Of a DNA stretch of 64,000 nucleotides, positions 25,659-33,230 are shown one piece after another. The stretch's first letter is position 1. Each line of letters begins with the position of its first letter. The stretch lies in assembly GCF_002863565.1 (NCBI RefSeq), contig NZ_PGUW01000006.1, positions 1 through 64,000 on the forward strand. Direction: 5' to 3'. The position numbers were made by a program, and so were the translations under genes. Source of the DNA: Bacillus sp. V5-8f (GTDB lineage Bacteria; Bacillota; Bacilli; Bacillales; DSM-1321). The notes under the pieces were generated by a model. That model saw only the letters and a list, made by a program, of their open reading frames with translations. It was not told the origin of the DNA and made no database searches.

Positions 25659-26477
25659 ATGGAAAGTTCGATAAAAACCGAAGCTTTAACACTATCTTAC
25701 GGTGAACAAACCATTATAGACCAGCTGGACCTAGCCATACCCAAAGGGGAAATAACGGTATTCATTGGAAGCAATGGATGTGGGAAATCCACCCTACTGC
25801 GGTCAATCGCCCGCTTGTTAAAGCCGGTTTCGGGTTCCGTATTGTTGGATGGTGAAGCCATAGCGAAAATGCCGACTAAAGAAGTGGCAAAAAAGATGTC
25901 GATTCTCCCCCAGGCACCTGCAGCTCCTGAAGGGCTAACAGTCCTGCAGCTCGTAAAGCAAGGCAGGTATCCTTACCAAACGTGGCTTAAGCAATGGACG
26001 GAAGAAGATGAACAAAAGGTGGAAGCCGCCCTTCGTGCCACAGGACTTGCAGAACTGAAATACCGACCCGTAGATGCCCTGTCAGGAGGGCAGCGGCAAC
26101 GTGCCTGGATTGCAATGACTTTAGCCCAGGATACCGACATCCTGCTTTTGGATGAACCGACGACCTATCTGGACATGACCCACCAAATTGAAATTCTGGA
26201 TTTATTGTTCGAATTGAATGAAACGGAAAACCGGACAATCATCATGGTACTGCATGACCTGAATTTGGCGAGCCGTTATGCCCACCATATTGTCGCCTTA
26301 AAAAATAAAAATGTATTTGCCCAGGGAAAACCCGAATATATTATTAATTGCTCCTTGGTGAAGGAAGTTTTTCAAATGGACTGTGAGGTCACCGTCGATC
26401 CGCTTTTCGGAACACCGCTTTGTATCCCCTACGGAAAGGGAAGATGTATTTTGAAGGAGACTCCGGTAAATGAATAG
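25659..26477 (+). CDS. iron-siderophore ABC transporter ATP-binding protein, YusV-like
   Basis: A 272-residue ABC ATPase. Walker A is GSNGCGKST at 37-45, the signature LSGGQRQR at 141-148, Walker B ILLLDEPTTYLD follows, and the switch His is in MVLHDLNLASRYAHH. It should power the two preceding permeases. In B. subtilis one distant ATPase, YusV, serves several siderophore permeases; here such an ATPase lies inside the operon, and a yusU-like gene stays linked to it two genes downstream. AAAAGGAG precedes the ATG. It overlaps the next gene by 8 bases. Confidence 0.93.
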   Translation: MESSIKTEALTLSYGEQTIIDQLDLAIPKGEITVFIGSNGCGKSTLLRSIARLLKPVSGSVLLDGEAIAKMPTKEVAKKMSILPQAPAAPEGLTVLQLVKQGRYPYQTWLKQWTEEDEQKVEAALRATGLAELKYRPVDALSGGQRQRAWIAMTLAQDTDILLLDEPTTYLDMTHQIEILDLLFELNETENRTIIMVLHDLNLASRYAHHIVALKNKNVFAQGKPEYIINCSLVKEVFQMDCEVTVDPLFGTPLCIPYGKGRCILKETPVNE

Positions 26478-27240
26478 CAAACTGACGGAACAGGAAATAG
26501 CCATTTTAGCAGATTATCGGTTTGTTTATAATGCAGAATCCTCTTCGTTTTCTTTCCGTGCTGCCGATTTGCTTAGTAAAGATCAGTTAAATCGAATCCT
26601 CCCTGCAATTCAAGAAAGGCTGAATGCACCGGACCTCAAGGTGACGGTCTCAATTTTAACGAAACGGTACGGCTTTTATGCGGTCATCAATTTGTTTGCC
26701 ATGTCAGTCTTCAATAAAAGGATCAATGGAACTATAGAGAATGTTTCTCTTCACGATAACGGAATCCCAGGTTTTACCCCGGATATCGTATATCGCGATA
26801 TATCAGCCGATTCTTTGGGGACAGAACGTTCAAAGGGACGTCAAGAAGTGTGCCAGCAGACCTTTGCCGAGCATATTTACCCCATTATTGTTATGCTTTC
26901 AAAAGAAACAGCGTTACCAGAACTGATTCTATGGGAAAATGTTGCTATTTATATCTTTTGGCTCTATGAAACCCTCTTAGAAAAAGCCATGGACCAGGAA
27001 GTAACTGCAAGGCTAGAATCTGATTTCTTTTACTTGGTTCATGATGCACCAGGAAGCATTTTCGGGAATCTCCATGAAAATCCGTTAAAACGTTATTATA
27101 CTGAAAAGGTTTTGCTTCCTGAAAGGGAAAAAATGATTAGAATTCGTCAAACATGCTGTTTCTCTTATAAAGCAGGAACAAAAAAGATGTGCGGAGGGTG
27201 CCCCAGGTCTTCGCTCAAAAAGGAAAGGAAGATTCCATGA
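26470..27240 (+). CDS. FhuF-like ferric iron reductase
   Basis: A 256-residue protein with the FhuF C-terminal iron-sulfur signature: Cys229 and Cys230, then Cys241 and Cys244 (CC-x10-C-x2-C), which binds a [2Fe-2S] cluster in E. coli FhuF. The rest has the mixed helical character of the IucA/FhuF-like group. Such proteins release iron from imported ferric hydroxamate siderophores by reduction in the cytoplasm. Its position at the end of a siderophore import operon, overlapping the ATPase gene by 8 bases, fits that role. It supports a hydroxamate rather than catecholate ligand for this system. Confidence 0.85.
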   Translation: MNSKLTEQEIAILADYRFVYNAESSSFSFRAADLLSKDQLNRILPAIQERLNAPDLKVTVSILTKRYGFYAVINLFAMSVFNKRINGTIENVSLHDNGIPGFTPDIVYRDISADSLGTERSKGRQEVCQQTFAEHIYPIIVMLSKETALPELILWENVAIYIFWLYETLLEKAMDQEVTARLESDFFYLVHDAPGSIFGNLHENPLKRYYTEKVLLPEREKMIRIRQTCCFSYKAGTKKMCGGCPRSSLKKERKIP

Positions 27241-27491
27241 ATAATGAATTCGATTCCAAGTTTGCTGCACTTGTAGAAAAGTATACAGAACTGTTAACAG
27301 GAGAAATCGGGCCTGAACTACAGGAAAAGGTAAAATATTGGGCGCTTTATACCTATATAGCCAAATCCATGCCTGCTCTAGCGAAACATTGGAATGAAAC
27401 ATATCCGGAAGCTAAAAACGATATAATGGAAATCATTAAAGAAATCAAACAGCTTAATGAAGCCTACCGTTCTTCAAAAAGTGAGGAATAG
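27237..27491 (+). CDS. yusU: YusU-like DUF2573 protein
   Basis: An 84-residue, mostly helical, soluble protein (KFAALVEKYTELLTGE, KVKYWALYTYIAKSMPALAK) that resembles B. subtilis YusU of the DUF2573 family. Its function is unknown. The ATG overlaps the preceding stop as ATGA, and AAAGGAAGG stands before it. In B. subtilis yusU sits beside the siderophore ATPase gene yusV, and the same association here with an ATPase gene suggests a supporting role in siderophore uptake, by context only. Confidence 0.75.
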   Translation: MNNEFDSKFAALVEKYTELLTGEIGPELQEKVKYWALYTYIAKSMPALAKHWNETYPEAKNDIMEIIKEIKQLNEAYRSSKSEE

Positions 27492-27619
27492 TCCAGTCGG
27501 CAAATCCCTTATTAATTTTTCAATATTGTGTGCTTGTCTGCCTAATTTTATTAGGACAGGCTCCATGTCCACCTTCCTTTCATATAGTATAAGGACAACT
27601 ATACAAGGGAGGTGAAGAT

Positions 27620-27808
27620 ATGAAGCGCCAACAAATGTATGGTCCTCCACAATACCAGCCAGGATATGGGCCGGGTTATCACCATGGCCGCCCGCCTTAT
27701 CATCATTACCACCATTATGGCCACCACTATCCACATTACGGCCATCACTATGGTTATCCTTATCAACCGTACGGCCAATATGGATATCCGTACGGATATA
27801 GAAAATAG
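27620..27808 (+). CDS. small His/Tyr/Gly/Pro-rich protein
   Basis: A 62-residue low-complexity protein: by count 17 Tyr, 11 His, 11 Gly and 10 Pro, with repeated HHY, GHH and YGY units and no Cys or acidic residue. GGGAGGTGA lies before the ATG at good distance, and CATATAGTA at 27581-27589 resembles the -10 of late mother-cell sigma factors. Such composition is seen in Bacillus spore-coat proteins and in metal-binding peptides. A coat protein is my preferred reading; metal storage next to an iron operon is an alternative. Confidence 0.65.
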   Translation: MKRQQMYGPPQYQPGYGPGYHHGRPPYHHYHHYGHHYPHYGHHYGYPYQPYGQYGYPYGYRK

Positions 27809-27838
27809 TCTAAATAAAAACCGTGCTTCATAACAAAT

Positions 27839-27876
27839 AGAGGGGCTTCATTCTTCTGGTAGCCCTTTAATTCCCA
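27839..27876 (+). terminator. weak terminator after the His/Tyr-rich gene
   Basis: AGGGGCT and AGCCCTT can pair (one G-U) around a 13-base loop, followed by TTAATT. Confidence 0.4.
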
Positions 27877-28025
27877 AGATAGCCATTCATAAAGTGTTCC
27901 TGCTTCGTATTACATGAATGGTTTTCTGAGATTTTGATATCAACAGAAAGTTCTGAGATGATAAAACGGAATAGTAAAAATTTGGTTATTTTTTCAACCT
28001 ACATATTTTTTAGGGGGCAACTGTC

Positions 28026-28940
28026 ATGGAGCAGGTAATGAGGAACTTTTTTCTCTTTCTTTCTAAAAATAGAAGCTTGACTAAATTGGCCAAAAAATGG
28101 GGTCTTCGCTTTGGGGCATCTAAGTTTGTTGCGGGGGAAACGATTGAAATGGCTGTGAAAAAAATAAAAGAGCTAAACAAATCGGGGCTTGAGGTAACAA
28201 TCGATTATTTAGGGGAGTTTATCGATAATGAAGTGGAGGCTAATCAAATGGCTGACAATGCAATACTGGCTATCGAAGCTATCCACAAGCATAACCTTAA
28301 TTCCCAGCTTTCTTTGAAGCTTACTTCAATGGGAATGGATATCTCCCCTGGTGTCGTCATGAAAAATATGAGAAGGATCCTAGATGCTGCATTATCCAAC
28401 AAGGTATTTGTAACAATCGACATGGAAGACTATTCCCGCTGCCAAAAGACTATCGAAATTTTCAAGGAGCTAAGGAAAGAGTATGAAAATGTAGGGACAG
28501 TCATACAGGCTTACCTTTACAGAACCGAAAAAGATATGGACGACTTAAACAGCCTCCATCCGAATCTCCGCCTTGTAAAAGGGGCCTATAAAGAATCCGC
28601 GGAGGTGGCTTTCCCTGAAAAAAAGGATGTAGATAATAATTTTAAAAAAATCATCAAGACTCACCTTTTAAATGGAAACTATACAGCAGTGGCAACCCAT
28701 GATGATAAGATCCTCGAATATACCAAACAACTGGTGAAAGAATATAATATTCCCAAAGACCAATTTGAGTTTCAAATGCTATACGGTATCCGTAATGAAC
28801 GCCAGCTTGATTTAGTAAAGGAAGGCTATAAAATGCGTGTGTATGTTCCATATGGAACAGACTGGTATGGTTATTTCATGCGCCGTTTAGCAGAAAGGCC
28901 GGCGAATGTGGCCTTTGTTTTGAAAGGGATATTTAAGTAA
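28026..28940 (+). CDS. fadM: proline dehydrogenase
   Basis: A 304-residue FAD-dependent proline dehydrogenase (PutA-like TIM barrel), the first step of proline breakdown to glutamate. The substrate/FAD-site segments are visible: QLSLKLTSMGMD, TIDMEDYSRC, the conserved RLVKGAYKE and the C-terminal RVYVPYGTDWYGYFMRRLAERP, whose paired Arg residues bind the proline carboxylate. AGGGGG precedes the ATG. In B. subtilis the corresponding gene yusM, next to fadNAE, is also named fadM. No P5C dehydrogenase gene is adjacent. Confidence 0.93.
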   Translation: MEQVMRNFFLFLSKNRSLTKLAKKWGLRFGASKFVAGETIEMAVKKIKELNKSGLEVTIDYLGEFIDNEVEANQMADNAILAIEAIHKHNLNSQLSLKLTSMGMDISPGVVMKNMRRILDAALSNKVFVTIDMEDYSRCQKTIEIFKELRKEYENVGTVIQAYLYRTEKDMDDLNSLHPNLRLVKGAYKESAEVAFPEKKDVDNNFKKIIKTHLLNGNYTAVATHDDKILEYTKQLVKEYNIPKDQFEFQMLYGIRNERQLDLVKEGYKMRVYVPYGTDWYGYFMRRLAERPANVAFVLKGIFK

Positions 28941-28953
28941 GTTAAGTAAGAGA

Positions 28954-28975
28954 TTCCCGCAGAATTGTGCGGGAA
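28954..28975 (+). terminator. hairpin after the proline dehydrogenase gene
   Basis: A perfect 8-bp GC-rich stem (TTCCCGCA with TGCGGGAA) lies 14 bases after the stop. It has no T-run, so termination would be weak. Confidence 0.5.
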
Positions 28976-29085
28976 CCCTATATGGATTTCAGTCGATTTC
29001 GGTGGAATCGCTCAATAGTATGCTTTTTCGCTCGAAGCTAATTTTTTTCCTTAATTATCAATATTTCCGCTTAAATCCTGTTTAT

Positions 29086-29217
29086 TTAACGAGGATACTG
29101 GTTATTTTGGCTGTTTACCTTATTGATTCTGCTTGGCTCACCGCCGGGACCGGCATTTCCTTTAACACTGGCTGCACTTACCCCGCGCTTTGACGGGTTT
29201 TTTTCTACCTTTGCCAT
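29086..29217 (-). CDS. yuzL: YuzL family small protein
   Basis: A 43-residue basic protein (opening MAKVEKNPSKRGVSAASVKG) rich in Lys, Ser, Asn and Gly, with no hydrophobic segment. AGGAGGTGAGG lies before the ATG at normal distance. Both the sequence pattern and the position beside fadN agree with the small YuzL family of Bacillus, whose role is unknown; composition recalls minor small acid-soluble spore proteins. It reads divergently from fadN. Confidence 0.72.
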   Translation of the reverse strand: MAKVEKNPSKRGVSAASVKGNAGPGGEPSRINKVNSQNNQYPR

Positions 29218-29389
29218 ATTTCCTCACCTCCTGTTTTTCGACATTATTTTTCGCAAACTTAGGGGGAAATAACACAGGACGAGGAAATAGCATGTTCTTT
29301 TTTTGTGGAATTTTACGTTTGCCATACAGGTAATCATGATTTTGGAATAATATAAATTAAGAAAAGTGAAATTTTTTAAGCATTTATAA

Positions 29390-29418
29390 TTGCGGAATTT
29401 TCCAAAATATTTTATATT
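29390..29418 (+). promoter_or_regulatory. probable fadN promoter
   Basis: TTGCGG (29390-29395), a 17-base spacer and TATATT (29413-29418). The start would fall near 29425, about 38 bases before the FadR operator. Confidence 0.5.
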
Positions 29419-29462
29419 AGTATCAACAGGAAAAATATGAATATATTTTTTTGAAGGTAAAA

Positions 29463-29480
29463 TGAATGAGCATTCATTCA
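29463..29480 (+). promoter_or_regulatory. FadR operator upstream of fadN
   Basis: TGAATGAGCATTCATTCA is a near-perfect palindrome matching the Bacillus FadR operator TGAATGA-N4-TCATTCA. FadR represses beta-oxidation genes until long-chain acyl-CoA binds it. The site lies in the fadN leader, 26 bases before the start. Confidence 0.85.
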
Positions 29481-29506
29481 ATACACTATGTAAGGGGGAT
29501 ATGAAC

Positions 29507-31894
29507 TTGGTTCGACAAATACGAAAGGCTGCGGTTCTAGGGTCAGGAGTTATGGGATCAGGGATTGCTGCACACCTTGCGAACATCGGCATACCAACTT
29601 TATTATTAGACATTGTTCCTCGTGAATTAACCGAGGCTGAACAGAAAAAAGGATTGACATTAGAAGATAAACAAGTAAGAAACCGGATCAGCCAGACTGC
29701 TATCCAAAAGCTTTTGAAGCAAAAACCGGCACCTCTGACGTCGAAGAGAAACCTTGCGTTGATCGAAGCGGGGAATCTTGAGGACGACATGAGGCGGCTA
29801 GGTGAAGTGGATTGGGTGATCGAAGTCGTTGTTGAAAGACTTGATGTGAAACAACAAGTTTTTGAAAAAGTGGACCAAAATCGTAAGCCAGGAAGCATCA
29901 TTAGTTCAAATACTTCGGGAATCTCAATTGAGGCGATGGCAGAAGGACGTTCAGAAGACTTTAAAAAGAACTTTCTTGGCACTCACTTTTTCAACCCGCC
30001 ACGGTATTTGAAGCTTTTGGAAGTGATTCCTACTAAGGATACAGACCCTGAAGTCCTTTCATTCATGAAGCTCTTCGGTGAAGATGTATTGGGCAAAGGA
30101 GTAGTGGTTGCCAAGGACACACCGAATTTCATTGCAAACCGAATTGGCACATACGGCCTCCTCGTAACGGTCCGTGAAATGCTAAAAGGCGGTTATAGTG
30201 TCGGAGAAGTTGATTCCGTTACGGGGCCGCTGATTGGAAGAGCAAAGAGTGCTACTTTCCGCACACTTGATGTAGTAGGTTTGGACACATTCGCACATGT
30301 TGCAAGAAACGTATACGACCAGGTGGAAGGCGCGGAGAAGGAAGTTTTTGAAATTCCGGGCTTCATGCAAAAAATGATTGAAAACGGCTGGCTTGGAAGC
30401 AAATCGGGACAGGGTTTCTTCCTGAAGAAGGGTAAGGAAATCTTCGAATTGGATCCTGAAACGTTAGAGTATGTAGAAAGAAAGAAGCTGAAGGCGGCCT
30501 CCATTGAAGCAAGCAAACAACAAAAAGGGCATGCCAACAAAATGAAAGCGCTTGTATATGGTGAAGACCGTGCAGGAGAGCTGCTCTGGAACATATTCAG
30601 CCCAGTGCTTGTTTATTCGGCTGAGCTCCTAGGCGCTATTGCCGACGATATTGTAGCCATTGACAATGCAATGAAATGGGGTTTTGGCTGGAATGCCGGT
30701 CCATTTGAAACGTGGGATGCAATAGGACTTGAAAAATCGGTAGCACGCATGGAAGAAGAAGGAACTGCGGTGCCACAGTGGATTAAAGACATGCTTGCAT
30801 CAGGTTTTACTTCATTCTATAAAGAAACGGAAGAGGGACAAATCTCTTATTATGCGAATGGGGAATACAAGCAGCTAATCGAAAATCCAAAAGTTATCAA
30901 TCTTAAAAGGCTAAAAAAGCAAGGGAAAGTCATCAAGAAAAATAGCGGTGCAAGCTTAATTGATATTGGTGACGGTGTAGCGTTATTAGAGTTCACTTCA
31001 CCAAATAATGCGATTGGCCTTGATATTGTTCAAATGATCAACTTTGCGGTCGAAGAAGTGGAAGCGAACTACAAGGGACTTGTAATCGGCAACCAGGCCA
31101 AGAACTTCTGTGTTGGTGCAAACCTTGCCATGATGTTGATGGAAGCTCAGGATGACAATGTTTCTGAATTGGATATGGTAATACGCCACTTCCAGCAGGC
31201 AATGATGAAAATCAAATATAGCTCTAAACCAGTTGTTGCCGCACCATTTAACATGGCCCTTGGCGGCGGAGCTGAAGTATGCCTTCCTGCAGCACACATC
31301 CAGGCTTCCAGCGAAACGTATATGGGGCTTGTAGAGGTTGGTGTTGGACTGATTCCAGGCGGAGGCGGAAACAAGGAATTTTATATCAAGCATTTGAAGA
31401 GCATGCCTAAAGGTGTCGAGTTCGACTTGCAAAAGGTAGCCAACAAAGTGTTTGAATCCATCGCAACGGCGAAAGTTTCCACCTCAGGAGAAGAAGCGCG
31501 TGAAAATAATTTCCTAAACTTCGCAGATGGCATTTCCGTGAATCCTGACCACCTTCTATATGATGCTAAACAAGCTGTACTTGCCCTTTATGAGCAAGGA
31601 TATACAGCTCCTGCTAGAGTCAAGATTCCTGTAGTGGGAGAGCCAGGCTACGCTGCACTGCTTCTTGGTGCGGAATCACTACGCTTAAGCGGATATATTT
31701 CTGATCATGACATTTATATTGCAAAGAAGCTTGCTTACGTGATTGCAGGCGGAAAAGTTCCGTACGGTACTGAAGTGGATGAACAATACTTGCTTGATTT
31801 GGAAAGGGAAGCTTTTTTAAGCTTAATCGCCCAGCCAAAATCCCAAGCCAGAATGCAGCACATGCTCGTTAAAGGAAAACCATTGCGTAACTAA
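29507..31894 (+). CDS. fadN: 3-hydroxyacyl-CoA dehydrogenase / enoyl-CoA hydratase FadN
   Basis: A 795-residue bifunctional beta-oxidation enzyme. The N-terminal Rossmann motif VLGSGVMGSGIA (about residues 9-20) binds NAD; GTHFFNPPRYLKLLE is the dehydrogenase signature; the C-terminal third (about 490-700) is a crotonase-like domain with VIGNQAKNFCVGANL and MALGGGAEVCLP. Length matches B. subtilis FadN. The TTG at 29507 is chosen because AAGGGGG lies 8 bases upstream; the ATG at 29501 is only 2 bases from it, and a still earlier ATG lies inside the FadR operator. It is first of fadN-fadA-fadE. Confidence 0.95.
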   Translation: MVRQIRKAAVLGSGVMGSGIAAHLANIGIPTLLLDIVPRELTEAEQKKGLTLEDKQVRNRISQTAIQKLLKQKPAPLTSKRNLALIEAGNLEDDMRRLGEVDWVIEVVVERLDVKQQVFEKVDQNRKPGSIISSNTSGISIEAMAEGRSEDFKKNFLGTHFFNPPRYLKLLEVIPTKDTDPEVLSFMKLFGEDVLGKGVVVAKDTPNFIANRIGTYGLLVTVREMLKGGYSVGEVDSVTGPLIGRAKSATFRTLDVVGLDTFAHVARNVYDQVEGAEKEVFEIPGFMQKMIENGWLGSKSGQGFFLKKGKEIFELDPETLEYVERKKLKAASIEASKQQKGHANKMKALVYGEDRAGELLWNIFSPVLVYSAELLGAIADDIVAIDNAMKWGFGWNAGPFETWDAIGLEKSVARMEEEGTAVPQWIKDMLASGFTSFYKETEEGQISYYANGEYKQLIENPKVINLKRLKKQGKVIKKNSGASLIDIGDGVALLEFTSPNNAIGLDIVQMINFAVEEVEANYKGLVIGNQAKNFCVGANLAMMLMEAQDDNVSELDMVIRHFQQAMMKIKYSSKPVVAAPFNMALGGGAEVCLPAAHIQASSETYMGLVEVGVGLIPGGGGNKEFYIKHLKSMPKGVEFDLQKVANKVFESIATAKVSTSGEEARENNFLNFADGISVNPDHLLYDAKQAVLALYEQGYTAPARVKIPVVGEPGYAALLLGAESLRLSGYISDHDIYIAKKLAYVIAGGKVPYGTEVDEQYLLDLEREAFLSLIAQPKSQARMQHMLVKGKPLRN

Positions 31895-31955
31895 TTTATA
31901 TATGACATTTCGAAAGTTTGATAAATTGCTTCAAAAAAAGGTAAGGGGGATCTTC

Positions 31956-33134
31956 ATGAGAGAAGCGGTAATTGTAGCCGGGGCGCGTACTCCGGTAGGG
32001 AAATCAAAAAAGGGTTCTCTTGCTGCAGTACGCCCGGATGATTTAGGTGCTCTAGTTGTTCAAGAGACATTAAAGCGTGCTGGGAATTATGAAGGAAATA
32101 TTGATGATTTAATCATTGGCTGTGCGATGCCTGAAGCTGAGCAGGGGTTGAACATGGCCAGAAACATCGGTGCGCTTGCAGGTCTGCCTCACGATGTTCC
32201 GGCCATCACGATAAACCGTTATTGTTCAAGCGGCCTCCAAGCTATTGCTTACGGCGCTGAGCGAATTATGCTCGGCTCAAGTGATACGATCATCGCGGGC
32301 GGGGCAGAGTCGATGAGCCTGGTGCCAATGATGGGCCATGTCGTACGCCCGAATGCAAAGCTAGCAGAAACAGCTCCTGAATATTATATGGGAATGGGCC
32401 ATACGGCTGAAGAGGTAGCAAGGAGATTCGGAATTTCCCGTCAAGACCAAGATGAGTTTGCTGTGCGCAGTCACGAAAAGGCAGCAAGGGCCATAGCAGA
32501 AGGTAAGTTTGTAGATGAAATTGTTCCTGTTGATGTAACGTTACGGTCTGTAGGCGCGGATAACAAGCTGAAGGAAAAAACCTTCCAGTTTACTCAGGAT
32601 GAAGGCGTGCGTGCGGGTACGACCACTGATGTTCTTGGGAAATTGCGCCCTGCATTCTCCGTGACGGGTTCTGTTACAGCAGGAAATGCTTCACAAACGA
32701 GCGATGGTGCTGCGGCTGTTATGATTATGGATTCTGAGAAAGCCTCATCTCTAGGTCTTGCCCCAATGGGTAAATTCCGTTCATTTGCAGTAGCGGGCGT
32801 ACCGCCTGAAATCATGGGAATCGGACCGGTTGCTGCCATTCCAAAAGCATTGAAGCTGGCTGGATTAGAGCTATCCGATATTGGGTTATTTGAATTGAAT
32901 GAAGCTTTTGCATCACAATCCATACAGATCATTCGTGAGCTTGGCCTTGATGAAGAAAAGGTCAATGTCAATGGCGGAGCGATTGCACTTGGGCATCCGC
33001 TTGGCTGTACAGGTGCTAAATTGACTCTTACGCTTCTACATGAAATGAAGCGCAGGAACCAGCAGTTTGGTGTCGTTACTATGTGTATCGGCGGCGGAAT
33101 GGGTGCGGCCGGTGTATTTGAATTGATGGCTTAA
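31956..33134 (+). CDS. fadA: acetyl-CoA C-acyltransferase FadA (3-ketoacyl-CoA thiolase)
   Basis: A 392-residue degradative thiolase that cleaves 3-ketoacyl-CoA with CoA to acetyl-CoA and a shortened acyl-CoA. The nucleophile Cys90 stands in INRYCSSGLQA; the His of GHPLGCTGAK and the second Cys of CIGGGMGAAG near the C-terminus complete the site. The ATG at 31956 follows AAGGGGGATC; the 18-codon in-frame extension has no site. It lies 61 bases after fadN and should be in the same FadR-controlled transcript. Confidence 0.96.
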   Translation: MREAVIVAGARTPVGKSKKGSLAAVRPDDLGALVVQETLKRAGNYEGNIDDLIIGCAMPEAEQGLNMARNIGALAGLPHDVPAITINRYCSSGLQAIAYGAERIMLGSSDTIIAGGAESMSLVPMMGHVVRPNAKLAETAPEYYMGMGHTAEEVARRFGISRQDQDEFAVRSHEKAARAIAEGKFVDEIVPVDVTLRSVGADNKLKEKTFQFTQDEGVRAGTTTDVLGKLRPAFSVTGSVTAGNASQTSDGAAAVMIMDSEKASSLGLAPMGKFRSFAVAGVPPEIMGIGPVAAIPKALKLAGLELSDIGLFELNEAFASQSIQIIRELGLDEEKVNVNGGAIALGHPLGCTGAKLTLTLLHEMKRRNQQFGVVTMCIGGGMGAAGVFELMA

Positions 33135-33151
33135 GATTAATTTGCATTGTA

Positions 33152-33182
33152 TCCGCTCTGGAAGGAAAACCGCCGGAGCGGA
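33152..33182 (+). other. intercistronic hairpin between fadA and fadE
   Basis: TCCGCTC and GAGCGGA pair, extended by GG/CC after a one-base mismatch. No T-run follows. It could act as an mRNA processing or stability element. Confidence 0.45.
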
Positions 33183-33230
33183 GCATATACATTTCAAACC
33201 TAATTATGATACTTTCAGGAGGTAAAAAAA

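Noticed and set aside
29462-29500. N-terminal extension of FadN from an earlier ATG
   Set aside because: That ATG lies inside the FadR palindrome and lacks a ribosome binding site; known FadN proteins begin at the later position.
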